DNA of 64,000 bases from Hydrogenophaga sp. Root209 (GCF_001428625.1 NZ_LMIE01000029.1:320381-384380), one strand, 5' to 3'. Shown: positions 1 to 11,034, counted from the first letter of the stretch. A program made the numbers and translations. Notes: generated by a model from the letters alone, not told the origin.

Positions 1-2
1 GG

Positions 3-542
3 GTGCAGCGCGTGCCCGCCACTGAAACGCAAGGCCGCATCCACACCAGCGCAGCCACCGTGGCCGTGATGCCCGAGCCTGACGAAACGGAAGCGGTGAA
101 ACTCAATCCGAGCGAGCTGCGCATCGACACCTACCGCGCCAGCGGTGCTGGCGGCCAGCACATCAACAAGACCGACTCCGCCGTGCGCGTGACCCACCTG
201 CCCACCGGCATAACCGCCGAATGCCAGGACGGTCGCAGCCAGCACAGCAACAAGGCCAAGGCCCTGCAGGTGCTCACCGCACGCCTGCAGGAGAAAGACC
301 GCAGCGAGCGCGCCGCCAAGGAAGCCGCCACCCGCAAGGGCCTGATCGGCAGCGGCGACCGCAGCGACCGCATCCGCACCTACAACTTTCCCCAGGGCCG
401 CATCACCGACCACCGCATCAACCTCACGCTCTACAAGGTGCTGCAGGTGATGGAGGGCGATCTGGACGAAGTGGTCCATGCCCTGCAGGTGGCGCGAGGC
501 ATCGAGCTGATGGCCGAACTTGAGCAGCGCAACGGCGCATGA
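3..542 (+). CDS. prfA: Peptide chain release factor 1 (RF1), 3' part only
   Basis: RF1 recognises UAA and UAG stop codons in the ribosomal A site and triggers hydrolysis of peptidyl-tRNA. The visible 179 residues match the C-terminal half of the family, including the peptidyl-hydrolase motif GGQ (fragment residues 50-52, in [15 protein letters not shown]), whose glutamine is the residue methylated by PrmC. Full RF1 is about 360 residues, so roughly half the gene lies before the window; the first codon shown is internal and not a true start. The stop overlaps the start of prmC (ATGA), consistent with translational coupling of the factor and its modifying enzyme. RF2 is unlikely because prmC directly follows, which is the usual prfA-prmC arrangement. 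Confidence 0.95.
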   Translation: MQRVPATETQGRIHTSAATVAVMPEPDETEAVKLNPSELRIDTYRASGAGGQHINKTDSAVRVTHLPTGITAECQDGRSQHSNKAKALQVLTARLQEKDRSERAAKEAATRKGLIGSGDRSDRIRTYNFPQGRITDHRINLTLYKVLQVMEGDLDEVVHALQVARGIELMAELEQRNGA

Positions 543-1375
543 CGACCGCACGCGAAACGCAGGCACGCCTGCAGCACGAAGGCCTGGATCGGCTGGATGC
601 ACAGATGCTCGTGTTGCTGGCCCTTCATCGCAACCCGCACGATCGCGCCTGGCTGCTGGCGCACGACAGCGATGCGCTTGAACCCGATGCCTTGAGACGG
701 CTGGCCGCCCTGCTGCAGCGGCGCCAGCGTGGTGAACCGATGGCTTACCTGTGCGGCAAACAGGAATTTTTCGGGTTGCCATTGGCCGTGGATCACCGGG
801 TGCTGGTGCCACGCCCCGACACCGAAACGCTGGTGCACTGGGCGCTGGAGATGATGGATACGCAAGCCCGTCCAGCCCGCGTGCTGGACCTGGGCACCGG
901 CAGCGGCGCCATCGCGCTGGCCATCGCTTCGCAGCGGCCACATGCATCGGTGAGCGCCACCGACGCCAGCGAAGATGCCCTGGCGGTCGCCCGCGACAAC
1001 GCGCAGCATCTGGGATTGTCCGTGCACTTTCACGTCGGATCGTGGCTGGACGCCGTGCCGGGCCAACGCTTCAACGTGATCGTCACCAACCCTCCCTACA
1101 TTGCCGAGGGCGACCCACATCTGGCCGACCTGACGCACGAACCCCTGTCGGCCCTCACGGCCGGCGCCGACGGCCTGGACGACATCCGCACCATCGTCGC
1201 CAATGCGCCGCAGGCGCTGGTGCCGGGCAGCTGGCTGCTGATCGAACACGGCTTCGACCAGGCCGCTGCGGTTCGCGGCCTGCTGCAAGACGCCGGATTC
1301 GAGCAGGTGAGCAGCCGCACCGACCTTGCGGCCATCGAGCGCTGCAGCGGCGGCCAATGGCCGCAAGGGCGATAA
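539..1375 (+). CDS. prmC: Release factor glutamine N5-methyltransferase
   Basis: PrmC (HemK) uses S-adenosylmethionine to methylate the glutamine of the GGQ motif in RF1 and RF2, which speeds termination. The 278-residue length is normal. An N-terminal helical substrate-binding domain leads to PRPDTE (91-96), the SAM-binding motif [11 protein letters not shown] (117-127) and the catalytic NPPY (184-187), which binds the target glutamine. The ATG overlaps the prfA stop by 4 bases, so it is probably translated by coupling to prfA. Confidence 0.95.
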   Translation: MTTARETQARLQHEGLDRLDAQMLVLLALHRNPHDRAWLLAHDSDALEPDALRRLAALLQRRQRGEPMAYLCGKQEFFGLPLAVDHRVLVPRPDTETLVHWALEMMDTQARPARVLDLGTGSGAIALAIASQRPHASVSATDASEDALAVARDNAQHLGLSVHFHVGSWLDAVPGQRFNVIVTNPPYIAEGDPHLADLTHEPLSALTAGADGLDDIRTIVANAPQALVPGSWLLIEHGFDQAAAVRGLLQDAGFEQVSSRTDLAAIERCSGGQWPQGR

Positions 1376-1428
1376 TGCAGACCGTTCCCGGGTCAGTTCA
1401 GACCCATTCGCAGAAGGACCTTTCAGCC

Positions 1429-1752
1429 ATGAGCGACGCCCAAACCCGAATCGACCAACTGGTCAAATCCAACGACATCGTGCTGTTCATGAAGGGCAAC
1501 GCGAGCTTTCCCATGTGCGGCTTTTCCGGCCGTGCCATCCAGATCCTCAAGGCCTGCGGCGTCGAGACCAAAACGCTCAAGACCGTGAACGTGCTCGAAG
1601 ACGAAGAAGTCCGCCAGGGCATCAAGGAATACAGCAACTGGCCGACCATCCCGCAGCTCTACGTCAAGGGCGAATTCGTCGGCGGCTCGGACATCATGAT
1701 GGAGATGTACCAGTCGGGCGAACTGCAACAGGTCATCACCGGTCAGAGCTGA
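1429..1752 (+). CDS. grxD: Monothiol glutaredoxin, Grx4 type
   Basis: A 107-residue single-domain monothiol glutaredoxin that would carry or insert [2Fe-2S] clusters using glutathione, often with BolA-family partners (one BolA-type gene lies at 43025-43264). The active site is CGFS (residues 30-33), with the WPTIPQLY segment near 70 and GGSD near 85 that bind glutathione. The ATG at 1429 was chosen because the protein then starts at the usual family position; the reading frame stays open further upstream, inside prmC. It lies 53 bases after prmC and is followed by a good intrinsic terminator, so it probably ends the prfA-prmC-grxD transcript. Confidence 0.94.
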   Translation: MSDAQTRIDQLVKSNDIVLFMKGNASFPMCGFSGRAIQILKACGVETKTLKTVNVLEDEEVRQGIKEYSNWPTIPQLYVKGEFVGGSDIMMEMYQSGELQQVITGQS

Positions 1753-1772
1753 GAAGCCCTGCGCCACCGCAC

Positions 1773-1800
1773 AAGCCGCCCTCGGGTGGCTTTGTCGTTT
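1773..1800 (+). terminator. Intrinsic terminator after grxD
   Basis: An 8-bp stem (AAGCCGCC with GGTGGCTT, one G-U pair) with a CTCG loop spans 1773-1792 and runs into a T-rich tract (TTTGTCGTTT). It lies 21 bases after the grxD stop and fits termination of the prfA-prmC-grxD transcript. Confidence 0.7.
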
Positions 1801-1941
1801 CCGTCGCCCGCCATTTGCGCGGTTTCGCACGGACATGGTCAATCCGGCAGTCAACGGGGTCTTCACGGGGCTTTTCGGGCTTCATGGCGGGCACATCTTG
1901 TGCTTGAATGAAATCGCCACTGAACCTTCAAGGAGAACCGC

Positions 1942-2946
1942 ATGAGCTCACGCAGCCTGGTCGCTTCACCCCCTCTTGGTCTGCCCATCGCCCAGATGCG
2001 CAGCGTGTTCAGCGCCGACGAAGTCGAGCGCAAGCTGGCCAAACTGCAGGCCAGTGGCAACGAGCGCGAATACGAAAGCCTGCGCAACACGTGGCAGCGC
2101 ATGCTGGAGCGCGGCCCACAACGCTTCGCCGTCAAACCATCGGGCATACCGGACATGGCGCCGCTCTACGACCTGCTGCCCAATTTTGGTGAGGTGCTCG
2201 ACGATGTGAAGCGCCACGTGGCCCTGAGTCAGGACAGCCGCGACAGCCTGGAGGTCACCCCCATCCTCTTGCTCGGCCCCCCCGGCGTTGGCAAGACCCA
2301 CTTCGCCAAACAGCTCGCCGACCTGCTGGGCACCAGCCTGAGCCTGGTGCCCATGAGTTCCATGACGGCGGGCTGGCTGCTGTCGGGTTCATCCTCTCAA
2401 TGGAAAGGCGCCAAACCGGGCAAGGTGTTCGAAGCGTTGATCGACGGCCAGTACGCCAACCCGGTGATCGTGGTCGACGAGATCGACAAGGCCAATGCCG
2501 ATGCGCAATACGACCCACTGGGCGCGCTCTACAGCCTGCTGGAGCACGACACCGCGCAAAACTTCGTTGACGAGTTCGCCGAGGTGCCCATCGACGCCAG
2601 CCAGGTGATCTGGGTCACCACCGCCAACGACGAGCGCCACATTCCCGAGCCGATCATGAACCGCATGAACGTCTTCGAGATCGCACCACCCACACTGGAA
2701 GCCGCACGCAAGATCGGAGCCCATCTCTACCGCGGCATCCTCGGGGAACACGACTGGGGACAGCGCTTTGATCCGGAGCCTGCCGACGACGTGCTGGACC
2801 AGCTCGCGGTGCTGGCACCGCGCGAAATGCGCCGGGCGCTGGTCACGGCGTTCGGCAATGCCCGGCTGGACAACCGCTACCGCGTGGAACCCGACGATCT
2901 GCCCAAAGCGGGCACGAGCAAGAGCCGCATCGGATTTCTGCAATAG
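1942..2946 (+). CDS. Stand-alone AAA+ ATPase of the Lon/ClpX-like type
   Basis: A 334-residue soluble AAA+ ATPase. A helical N-terminal part (about 1-85) precedes Walker A GPPGVGKT (112-119), a pore-loop-like stretch around SMTAGWLLSG (140-149), Walker B VIVVDE (175-180), a sensor-1 region VTTAND (225-230) and a C-terminal lid with REMRRAL. The ATPase core resembles that of Lon, but there is neither a Lon substrate-binding domain nor a serine-lysine protease domain, so it cannot itself be a protease. It is probably a remodelling ATPase with an unknown partner. An AAGGAG ribosome site lies just before the ATG at 1942. It is flanked by a terminator upstream and a convergent gene downstream, so it is probably a single-gene unit. 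Confidence 0.85.
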   Translation: MSSRSLVASPPLGLPIAQMRSVFSADEVERKLAKLQASGNEREYESLRNTWQRMLERGPQRFAVKPSGIPDMAPLYDLLPNFGEVLDDVKRHVALSQDSRDSLEVTPILLLGPPGVGKTHFAKQLADLLGTSLSLVPMSSMTAGWLLSGSSSQWKGAKPGKVFEALIDGQYANPVIVVDEIDKANADAQYDPLGALYSLLEHDTAQNFVDEFAEVPIDASQVIWVTTANDERHIPEPIMNRMNVFEIAPPTLEAARKIGAHLYRGILGEHDWGQRFDPEPADDVLDQLAVLAPREMRRALVTAFGNARLDNRYRVEPDDLPKAGTSKSRIGFLQ

Positions 2947-3041
2947 CTCTCGGCGGTTTCGCCGCCGGGCCGCCGCAAGGAGAAAAGCACGCCCTTCGGG
3001 GGCAACGCCCTGCGTAGCGGCGGAACGTGGGGGCACATGCT

Positions 3042-3671
3042 TCACGCGTCAGGGTGTGCCCAGTTCCTGGATGCTGCGTAAACGGCGTTGGGGTATTCAG
3101 CACGGCCCCGGCTGCCGTTGTAGCGGCCCAGCGCCAGAAAAGTGTCGCCGCGTTCGCGGTCGAGGTAGTGGCGCAGGATCACGCAACCAAAGCGCAGGTT
3201 GGTCTGCATGTTGAAGAGTCGGCTGGGGTCGCCATCGCCAATCAGGCGTGACCAGAACGGCATGATCTGCATGTAGCCCCGCGCACCCACACGCGAGATG
3301 GCGAATTTCCGGAATGCGCTCTCGACCTGGATCAAGCCCAGCACCATCGTGGTGTCCAGCCCCGCGCGGCGCGTTTCGTACCAGACGGTCTGCAGGAATT
3401 CAATGCGCGTCTGAAAGTCGGTCTTGCGCCGCTGCAGCCGCCCACTGCTGGCGCCAAGCCAACGCAAGTAGGCCAGCCGCTTTTCCAGGTTGGTGAACTC
3501 AGGCACCGGCGGCGCGCTGTTGGAGATGGCGGCACTCAATGCACCGCGCACCGAATCGGCCAGCGGCTCTTCAAGCTGACCACCTGCGTGCGCCCAATTG
3601 GGCAACGAGCCCAGCCCCAGCGACGCCGCCCCCAGCAGGCAGTCGCGTCGCGACCAAGCCAGAGGCTTCAT
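3042..3671 (-). CDS. Lytic transglycosylase with Tat-like signal
   Basis: A 209-residue periplasmic lytic transglycosylase that would cleave the MurNAc-GlcNAc bond of peptidoglycan. The SLT fold is shown by the catalytic glutamate in QVES (Glu117), ARGYMQIMP (130-138) and GRYNGS (182-187). The N-terminus has a twin-arginine-like motif SRRDCL followed by a short hydrophobic stretch and WAHA, suggesting Tat export or a Sec signal with two arginines. Its start codon overlaps the proS stop (ATGA), so it is probably translated with proS. The exact transglycosylase subfamily is not certain. Confidence 0.85.
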   Translation of the reverse strand: MKPLAWSRRDCLLGAASLGLGSLPNWAHAGGQLEEPLADSVRGALSAAISNSAPPVPEFTNLEKRLAYLRWLGASSGRLQRRKTDFQTRIEFLQTVWYETRRAGLDTTMVLGLIQVESAFRKFAISRVGARGYMQIMPFWSRLIGDGDPSRLFNMQTNLRFGCVILRHYLDRERGDTFLALGRYNGSRGRAEYPNAVYAASRNWAHPDA

Positions 3672-5413
3672 GCGCCGAGCTTGCCCTTCAGCAAGGCAAG
3701 CACGTCGGCCACCGCCACCTGGGTGGCGGCAACCTCACGGCGGTGCTGGTATTCCACCTGGCCCGCCTTCAAGCCCCTGTCGCCGATGGTCACGCGGTGC
3801 GGCACGCCGATGAGCTCCCAGTCTGCAAACATCGCCCCGGGGCGCTCGCCGCGATCATCCAGGATCACGTCGATGCCCGCCGCGATCAGATCGCCGTGGA
3901 GTTGTTCGGCGGCAGCCTTCACCTCCGGGCTGCGGTCCATACCGATGGGGCACACCACCACGGTGAACGGTGCCAGCGCGTCGGGCCAGATGATGCCGCG
4001 CTCGTCGTGGTTCTGTTCGATGGCCGCGGCTGGCAAGCGCGTGATGCCGATGCCGTAGCAACCCATTTCGAAGTGAGCAGGCTTGCCGTCTTCGCCCAGG
4101 AAGGTGGCGTCCATCGCCTTGCTGTATTTGGTACCCAGGTAAAACACATGGCCCACTTCGATGCCACGCTCGATGGCGAGCAGGCCCTTGCCGTCGGGTG
4201 AGGCGTCGCCTTCGACCACATTGCGCAGATCTGCCACCACGTCCGGCTCAGGCAGGTCGCGGCCCCAGTTCACGCCGGTCATGTGGAAGTCCGGTTCGTT
4301 GGCGCCGCAGATCCAGTCGGCCATCACGGCCACTTCGCGGTCCACCACCAGATTCACCGGCTTCTGCAGGCCGACAGGGCCGAGGTAACCCGGCTTGCAG
4401 CCGAAGTGCGCATCGATCTCAGCTCCGGTGGCGAAGCGGAACCCGGCATTGAGGCCCGGCACCTTGGCCACCTTGACTTCGTTCATGTCGTGGTCGCCGC
4501 GCAGCAGCAGCAGCCAGACCTGACTATTGGCGACTTCACCCGTCTCGTTGAGTTCGTCGGTGGCCAGCACCAGCGACTTCACCGTGGTGGCCAGCGGCAC
4601 GCCCAGCAGCGTGGCCACGTCCGCGCAGGTGCTCTTGCCCGGGGTTGGCGTTTTGGCCATTCCGTTTGAGGGAGCTGGACGCAGCGCCGCTGGTGCCAGC
4701 GCCTCGGCTTTCTCCATGTTGGCCGCATAGTCGCTGCCAGGGCAGTACACGATGGCGTCTTCTCCCGTGGCCGCGATCACCTGAAACTCCTCGCTCAGAT
4801 CACCCCCAATAGCGCCGCTGTCAGCGGCCACGGCGCGGTAACGCAAGCCGAAGCGGTCGAAGATGCGCCGATAGGCCGCAGCCATCACCTGGTAACTGGC
4901 CTGCGCGGCTTCACCAGTGCGATCAAAACTGTAGGCATCCTTCATGATGAATTCGCGCCCACGCATCAAGCCAAAACGCGGACGACGCTCATCGCGAAAT
5001 TTGGTTTGGATCTGGTAAAAATTCTTCGGCAGCTGCTTGTAGCTGCGCAGCTCCTGGCGCGCGATGTCGGTGACCACCTCCTCGCTGGTGGGCTGCACGA
5101 TGAAATCGCGGTCGTGCCGGTCCTTGATGCGCAGCAGTTCCGGGCCCATCTTTTCAAAGCGGCCGGTTTCCTGCCAGAGCTCGGCCGGCTGGATCACCGG
5201 CATGGTGAGTTCGACCGCGCCGGCACGGTTCATTTCCTCGCGCACGATGGCTTCCACCTTCTGGATCACGCGCAGACCCATGGGCATGTAGCTGTAGATG
5301 CCGGCGCCAAGCTTCTTGATCATGCCGGCGCGCGTCATCAGTTGGTGGCTCACCACTTCGGCGTCGGCCGGGGCTTCCTTTTGGGTCGAGATGAAGAACT
5401 GGGAGGCTTTCAT
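3668..5413 (-). CDS. proS: Prolyl-tRNA synthetase (bacterial editing type)
   Basis: This enzyme charges tRNA-Pro with proline in the cytoplasm. The protein is 581 residues from the ATG at 5413 (MKASQFFIS), the normal length for the bacterial form carrying the INS editing domain between class II motifs 2 and 3. Visible class II signatures are the [17 protein letters not shown] segment (motif 2 region) and the GIGITR segment near the C-terminal part of the catalytic domain, followed by an anticodon-binding domain. The frame is open for another 30 codons upstream, but those residues do not resemble family members. It is the first gene of a two-gene unit with the lytic transglycosylase. Confidence 0.97.
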   Translation of the reverse strand: MKASQFFISTQKEAPADAEVVSHQLMTRAGMIKKLGAGIYSYMPMGLRVIQKVEAIVREEMNRAGAVELTMPVIQPAELWQETGRFEKMGPELLRIKDRHDRDFIVQPTSEEVVTDIARQELRSYKQLPKNFYQIQTKFRDERRPRFGLMRGREFIMKDAYSFDRTGEAAQASYQVMAAAYRRIFDRFGLRYRAVAADSGAIGGDLSEEFQVIAATGEDAIVYCPGSDYAANMEKAEALAPAALRPAPSNGMAKTPTPGKSTCADVATLLGVPLATTVKSLVLATDELNETGEVANSQVWLLLLRGDHDMNEVKVAKVPGLNAGFRFATGAEIDAHFGCKPGYLGPVGLQKPVNLVVDREVAVMADWICGANEPDFHMTGVNWGRDLPEPDVVADLRNVVEGDASPDGKGLLAIERGIEVGHVFYLGTKYSKAMDATFLGEDGKPAHFEMGCYGIGITRLPAAAIEQNHDERGIIWPDALAPFTVVVCPIGMDRSPEVKAAAEQLHGDLIAAGIDVILDDRGERPGAMFADWELIGVPHRVTIGDRGLKAGQVEYQHRREVAATQVAVADVLALLKGKLGA

Positions 5414-5551
5414 GGGCTCAGCGCCGCCCGCAGGCAGCTCGGTGGATTCAAAAAGGGAGGGCTCCGAACAGATGTGCAGGGCAAACCGGCTCAGGTGAGC
5501 CAATTTTGGTGCGTCCCGCAGCGCTCAGAGAGACAACAGGTGTGTGATCAC

Positions 5552-5580
5552 TTCGCAACTCGCAAGGAGCGATGCATAAT
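5552..5580 (+). promoter_or_regulatory. Candidate sigma-70 promoter for rppH
   Basis: TTCGCA (5552-5557) and CATAAT (5575-5580) are separated by 17 bases, each close to consensus. The predicted start of transcription is about 23 bases before the rppH ATG at 5610. This is inferred from spacing and similarity only. Confidence 0.4.
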
Positions 5581-5609
5581 GAAGACAGTTCAAAAATTTG
5601 GGGTTGATT

Positions 5610-6254
5610 ATGCTTGACAGAGAAGGCTTCAGGCCCAATGTCGGCATCATCCTGCTCAACCAGCGAAACCAAGTGTTCTGGGGCAAGCGCATCCGTTCCC
5701 ACTCTTGGCAGTTTCCGCAAGGTGGCATCGACAGGGGCGAGACACCTGAGCAGGCGATGTACCGCGAGTTGCACGAAGAAGTGGGCCTCATGCCCGAGCA
5801 CGTGAACATCGTGGCCCGCACGCGGGACTGGTTGCGCTACGAAGTGCCGGACCGCTTCATCCGCCGGGATGCCCGCGGCCACTACAAGGGCCAGAAACAG
5901 ATCTGGTATCTATTGCGACTGGTGGCGCAAGACTGGAACCTGAACCTGCGCGCCACGAGCCATCCTGAATTTGACGCATGGCGCTGGCACGACTACTGGG
6001 TGCCGCTGGACGTCGTGGTCGAATTCAAACGTGGCGTCTATGAGATGGCACTCACGGAGTTGGCGCGATACCTGCCCAGGACCGATCATCGAAACCGCTA
6101 TTTGCGCAGCGGCACGCGGCAACGCCAGGACGATGGCGGTGATGAATCCATGTCGCCGCTGTGTGCGCCCATGGGGCTGGAACTGCCACCTGGCGCCAGC
6201 TTCGACCCCGATCCACAGAACGATGGCCGTTCAGTGAACACCCCTTTCAAATGA
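5610..6254 (+). CDS. rppH: RNA pyrophosphohydrolase (Nudix)
   Basis: RppH removes pyrophosphate from the 5' end of mRNAs and so starts 5'-end-dependent decay. The 214-residue protein begins with the typical [12 protein letters not shown], and the Nudix box lies at about 38-60 ([20 protein letters not shown]). The C-terminal 60 or so residues are charged, low in complexity and poorly conserved, longer than in E. coli (about 176 residues). ATG at 5610 was preferred to an upstream TTG because it matches the family start and has a GGGG ribosome site. The stop overlaps the next gene's start (ATGA). Confidence 0.93.
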   Translation: MLDREGFRPNVGIILLNQRNQVFWGKRIRSHSWQFPQGGIDRGETPEQAMYRELHEEVGLMPEHVNIVARTRDWLRYEVPDRFIRRDARGHYKGQKQIWYLLRLVAQDWNLNLRATSHPEFDAWRWHDYWVPLDVVVEFKRGVYEMALTELARYLPRTDHRNRYLRSGTRQRQDDGGDESMSPLCAPMGLELPPGASFDPDPQNDGRSVNTPFK

Positions 6255-6781
6255 CATTTCATTCTCAATACCAGCCAAAGTGGATGGCCTCGGCATTCGC
6301 GTTCGTAGCGCTCTGCACAACGGCTTCGATTCTCCAGGCGCAACCCTCCTCCCTCGAAAAGACGGTATGGGTCGAGTCAGCAGTGGTTCCTCCAACGGAG
6401 TTCAGTACGGAAGTGCTGCAGGCATTTGAAGTCATGAAGAACTCGACCCTGACATATGGCATCGATCCCGCCAGCCTGAGCGTGGGTGACGACGGCGTGG
6501 TGCGCTTTGTGATGGTGGCACGCAGCGCCAGCGGAGCGCTCAACGTCCTGTACCAGGGCATACGCTGCGCGACCGCCGAAACCAAGACCTACGCGCGTTT
6601 GAGCGACAAGGGAGGCTGGAACACCAGTCCGGACGTCAAGTGGCAGGCATTGTCTTTCAGAGGTCCAACGCGCCCCGCCATGATTCTGGCTCGCCAAGGC
6701 GTTTGTGAAGGCCGCACCGTCACGGGCAGTCCACAGAAAATCCTCGCGGCCTTGAAGACCGATCGCATCGATTTCCGCTGA
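6251..6781 (+). CDS. CNP1-like exported protein
   Basis: A 176-residue protein with a hydrophobic N-terminal signal region (about 12-30, ending near ILQAQP), so it is probably secreted to the periplasm. The remainder matches the CNP1-like family seen in Neisseria and other Betaproteobacteria: [22 protein letters not shown], then a YQGIRC segment and KTYAR. The function of the family is not known. It overlaps rppH by 4 bases, so its translation is likely coupled to that RNA-decay enzyme, an arrangement with no obvious functional reason. It converges on proB with a 21-base gap. Confidence 0.8.
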   Translation: MTFHSQYQPKWMASAFAFVALCTTASILQAQPSSLEKTVWVESAVVPPTEFSTEVLQAFEVMKNSTLTYGIDPASLSVGDDGVVRFVMVARSASGALNVLYQGIRCATAETKTYARLSDKGGWNTSPDVKWQALSFRGPTRPAMILARQGVCEGRTVTGSPQKILAALKTDRIDFR

Positions 6782-6802
6782 ATCGCCTTCGGGCTGCCAC
6801 TT

Positions 6803-7975
6803 TCAGGTGCGCGCCAGCACCATGTTGTCGCGGTGAATCATTTCGGGTTCAGCTGCGTATCCGAGCAGTCGCTCAAAATCAGCAGACGATTTGCGACACA
6901 GCAAACGGGCCTCCGAGCTGGCGTAGTTCGCCAGACCACGGGCCACCTCGACGCCACGGCCATCGCGAACGGCGATCACATCACCCCGCGAAAAGTCGCC
7001 ATCCACGCCCGTCATGCCGATCGGCAGCAGGCTTTTGCCCTCGCCGACGATCTTGCCCACGGCTCCGTCGTCCACCACCACTGCGCCGCGCATCTGTAGG
7101 TGGTCCGACATCCAACGCTTGCGCGCCTGGTTCTTCGGGGTATTGGCCACCAAACAGGTGCCAATGGCCTCTCCATCGCACAAGCGGAGCAATACCCGCG
7201 GCTCACGCCCCCAGGCAATCACTGTTGAGGCTCCCGACCCGGCCGCACGCTTGGCAGCAAGGATCTTGGTGATCATGCCCCCCTTGCCGATACCACTGCC
7301 AGCCCCTCCCGCCATGGACTCGAGCAGGGGATCGCCTGCACGTGCCTCGTGCACGAACCGCGCTGCAGGATCGTGCCGCGGGTCAGCCGTGTACAGGCCC
7401 TTCTGATCCGTCAGGATCACAAGCACATCGGCCTCCACCAAGTTGGCCACCAAAGCCCCCAGGGTGTCGTTGTCGCCAAACTTGATCTCGTCATTGACAA
7501 CCGTGTCGTTCTCGTTGATCACCGGCACGACACCCAGTTGCAGGAGCGTGAGCAAGGTCGAGCGGGCGTTCAGATAGCGCTCCCGGTCGGCCAGATCAGC
7601 GTGCGTAAGCAGCACCTGCGCACTGCCAACGCCATGTTCGCGCAACTTGGACTCGTACATCTGGACCAGCCCCATCTGCCCAACGGCCGCTGCCGCTTGC
7701 AGTTCATTGACTTCTTTGGGACGCACCGTCCAGCCCAGGCGCTTCATGCCTTCGGCCACCGCGCCGCTACTCACCATGATGAGTTCGCGGCCTTCCTGCA
7801 CCAGCGCCGCCAGCTGCTGACTCCATTGCCCGATCGCATCCTCGTCGAGCCCTCGACCCTCGTTGGTCACCAGGGACGAGCCCACCTTGACCACGATGCG
7901 ACGCGCCGTTTTCAGTGGTCCATTGACGCGCAATGGCGCCAAACCCGTGTTGTCTGCAAGGAGCATGGTCGACAT
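6803..7975 (-). CDS. proB: Glutamate 5-kinase
   Basis: ProB phosphorylates glutamate to gamma-glutamyl phosphate, the first committed and proline-inhibited step of proline synthesis. The 390-residue protein has the amino-acid kinase domain ([14 protein letters not shown] near the N-terminus, [15 protein letters not shown]-type loop seen here as [10 protein letters not shown]) and a C-terminal PUA domain (RGDVIAV region). It lies 12 bases after obgE on the same strand, the usual Burkholderiales order, and proA is not adjacent. The start could also be the ATG three codons further in; neither has a clear ribosome site. Confidence 0.95.
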   Translation of the reverse strand: MSTMLLADNTGLAPLRVNGPLKTARRIVVKVGSSLVTNEGRGLDEDAIGQWSQQLAALVQEGRELIMVSSGAVAEGMKRLGWTVRPKEVNELQAAAAVGQMGLVQMYESKLREHGVGSAQVLLTHADLADRERYLNARSTLLTLLQLGVVPVINENDTVVNDEIKFGDNDTLGALVANLVEADVLVILTDQKGLYTADPRHDPAARFVHEARAGDPLLESMAGGAGSGIGKGGMITKILAAKRAAGSGASTVIAWGREPRVLLRLCDGEAIGTCLVANTPKNQARKRWMSDHLQMRGAVVVDDGAVGKIVGEGKSLLPIGMTGVDGDFSRGDVIAVRDGRGVEVARGLANYASSEARLLCRKSSADFERLLGYAAEPEMIHRDNMVLART

Positions 7976-7987
7976 GGGAAAGAAAGT

Positions 7988-9139
<1,152 letters not shown>

Positions 9140-9198
9140 TCAGCACTCTGCAAACGCTACCCACGCTCTACAAGCCGGCAGCGATCGCAATCACCCGA

Positions 9199-9456
9199 TC
9201 AAACGGGCGTGATGCTGACGGTCTGGCGATTGAGTTCGCCCTTCACGGCAAAGCTCACGTGACCATCCACCGTGGCAAAGATCGTGTGGTCCTTGCCCAG
9301 ACCGACGTTCAAGCCGGGGTGGAACTTGGTGCCGCGCTGACGCACGATGATCGAGCCTGCGCTGACCAGTTCACCGCCAAACGCTTTCACGCCGAGCATC
9401 TTGGGCTTGGAATCGCGCCCGTTTCGCGTTGAGCCGCCGCCTTTTTTCTGTGCCAT
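9199..9456 (-). CDS. rpmA: 50S ribosomal protein L27
   Basis: An 85-residue L27, a 50S protein whose N-terminus reaches toward the peptidyl-transferase centre. It shows the family sequence [16 protein letters not shown] at the start, followed by GVK.FGGE and [15 protein letters not shown]. It lies 13 bases after rplU in the standard rplU-rpmA order and is followed by an intrinsic terminator. There is no cleavable N-terminal extension of the Firmicutes kind. Confidence 0.98.
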   Translation of the reverse strand: MAQKKGGGSTRNGRDSKPKMLGVKAFGGELVSAGSIIVRQRGTKFHPGLNVGLGKDHTIFATVDGHVSFAVKGELNRQTVSITPV

Positions 9457-9469
9457 GTTGACTTACTCC

Positions 9470-9781
9470 TCAGGCTGCGATCGACGAAATCTGCAGTTCG
9501 GTGAAATTTTGACGGTGACCCTGGCGCTTCTGGTAGTGCTTGCGACGGCGCATCTTGAAGATGTGCACTTTGTCGTGTCTACCATGAGCCAACACCGTGA
9601 CCGTGACCGTTGCGCCGGAAACCAAGGGAGTGCCGACCTTGATCTCGGTGCCGTTGCCGACAGCCAGAACCTGGTCAAACACGATCTCTTGGCCCACATC
9701 CGCAGCAATCTGTTCTACTTTAATTTTTTCGCCAGCAGCAACACGATACTGTTTGCCACCGGTTTTTATGACCGCGTACAT
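9470..9781 (-). CDS. rplU: 50S ribosomal protein L21
   Basis: L21 is a 103-residue 50S subunit protein. The start at 9781 gives [14 protein letters not shown], the typical family beginning; an open extension of eight codons upstream is rejected. The basic C-terminal segment [16 protein letters not shown], which binds 23S rRNA, is present. It is the first gene of rplU-rpmA, with a promoter candidate about 60 bases upstream. Confidence 0.98.
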   Translation of the reverse strand: MYAVIKTGGKQYRVAAGEKIKVEQIAADVGQEIVFDQVLAVGNGTEIKVGTPLVSGATVTVTVLAHGRHDKVHIFKMRRRKHYQKRQGHRQNFTELQISSIAA

Positions 9782-9844
9782 ATGAACCTCTTGTAAAAAA
9801 TCCACGAATGGAAATCCAGCGAACCAAATTCCGCTGAGCCCGTG

Positions 9845-9873
9845 ATTTTAGCATGGCGCAGTCTGGACAACAA
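9845..9873 (-). promoter_or_regulatory. Candidate sigma-70 promoter for rplU-rpmA
   Basis: On the minus strand TTGTTG (9873-9868) and TAAAAT (9850-9845) are 17 bases apart. Transcription would begin near 9838, leaving a leader of about 57 bases before the rplU ATG. This is sequence similarity only. Confidence 0.45.
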
Positions 9874-9947
9874 GTAGCACCGCTCAGCGCACAAGCAAGC
9901 CAACGACTGCTCTTTGGCTCCCGGGGGAGGGGGCGCAACCTTCTTCC

Positions 9948-9953
9948 TATAAT
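9948..9953 (+). promoter_or_regulatory. Candidate -10 box for ispB
   Basis: A perfect TATAAT lies 48 bases before the ispB TTG start. No good -35 hexamer is visible at 16-18 bases upstream, where the sequence is a G-run, so an activator or a different -35 would be needed. Confidence 0.3.
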
Positions 9954-10001
9954 CCATCCTGCAGCGGCATACCCAGCCACTCCCTTCCTCCGGCTCGCAT
10001 C

Positions 10002-10985
10002 TTGACGATCTCCACCCCCACAACTGGCAACCCGCTAGAACTGATCCAGCCCGACATGCATCGGGTCGACGAAGTGATCCATGAGCGGCTGACAACCGAG
10101 GTACCGCTGGTCAGGGAAGTCGCTCAGTACATCATCTCGGCGGGAGGCAAACGTTTGCGCCCCGCCCTTCTGCTGATGCTCAGTGGCGCCATCGGCAGCC
10201 AGAGCCCACACCGACACGCATTAGCTGCGGTTGTGGAGTTCATTCACACGGCGACTTTGCTGCACGACGATGTTGTGGACGAGTCCACGCTGCGACGCGG
10301 CCGTGAAACGGCCAATGAGCGCTTCGGCAATGCAGCAAGCGTTCTGGTCGGTGACTTCCTGTATTCGCGCGCCTTTCAGATGATGGTGGATGTGAATGAC
10401 ATGCGCGTCATGCAAGTGCTATCGGACGCCACGAATGTGATCGCAGAAGGGGAAGTGCTGCAACTCATGAACATGCACGACGCCTCCATAGACGAGGGGG
10501 CCTACCTGAAGGTGATTCGATCCAAGACCGCCAAGCTCTTTGAAGCCAGCTCCCGACTCGCTGCCATTCTTGCCCGCGCGGACGAATCCACCGAGGCTTT
10601 GTGCGCCAGTTACGGACAGGCGTTGGGCACTGCGTTTCAAGTGATCGACGATGTACTTGACTACGAGGGCAGTGCAGAGGAACTGGGAAAGAACCTGGGC
10701 GATGACCTGAGGGAAGGAAAAGTGACTTTGCCGATCATTTGCGCACTGAGAACCGGATCTGAAGCTCAGAAGCACCTGATCCGCCAGGCCATCGAGCAAG
10801 GGGATGTGGCCCATCTGGATGACATCCGCTCGATCATTCTCGACACCGGCGCCCTAAGAGAAGCAAGAGCGAGTGCAGATGCTGAAGCGCAGCGAGCGAT
10901 GGACGCTGCAGCGCAGCTTCCCGAGAATGTCTACAGTGCCGCTTTGCTACAATTAGCGGCGGGATTGCTGGAACGCCGCTCCTGA
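10002..10985 (+). CDS. ispB: Octaprenyl diphosphate synthase (polyprenyl synthase)
   Basis: This trans-prenyltransferase extends farnesyl diphosphate with isopentenyl diphosphate to build the ubiquinone side chain. The 327-residue protein has the two aspartate-rich motifs, DDVVD (89-93) and DDVLD (216-220), that bind the Mg-diphosphate groups, and GGKRLRP near 48. The start is TTG at 10002; an internal ATG would remove conserved N-terminal helix sequence. Chain length (C40) is assumed from the usual ubiquinone-8 of this bacterial group and not from the sequence. A tRNA-Pro gene follows on the same strand. Confidence 0.93.
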   Translation: MTISTPTTGNPLELIQPDMHRVDEVIHERLTTEVPLVREVAQYIISAGGKRLRPALLLMLSGAIGSQSPHRHALAAVVEFIHTATLLHDDVVDESTLRRGRETANERFGNAASVLVGDFLYSRAFQMMVDVNDMRVMQVLSDATNVIAEGEVLQLMNMHDASIDEGAYLKVIRSKTAKLFEASSRLAAILARADESTEALCASYGQALGTAFQVIDDVLDYEGSAEELGKNLGDDLREGKVTLPIICALRTGSEAQKHLIRQAIEQGDVAHLDDIRSIILDTGALREARASADAEAQRAMDAAAQLPENVYSAALLQLAAGLLERRS

Positions 10986-11034
10986 TTTTCAAGGCGATTC
11001 AGAAGCCGCTTTTTGCATGGCCCAACGGGCCCAT

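Noticed and set aside
2950-2966. Hairpin CGGCGG-TTTCG-CCGCCG after the AAA ATPase gene.
   Set aside because: No T-tract on either side; it lies in a very GC-rich gap where such stems form often.
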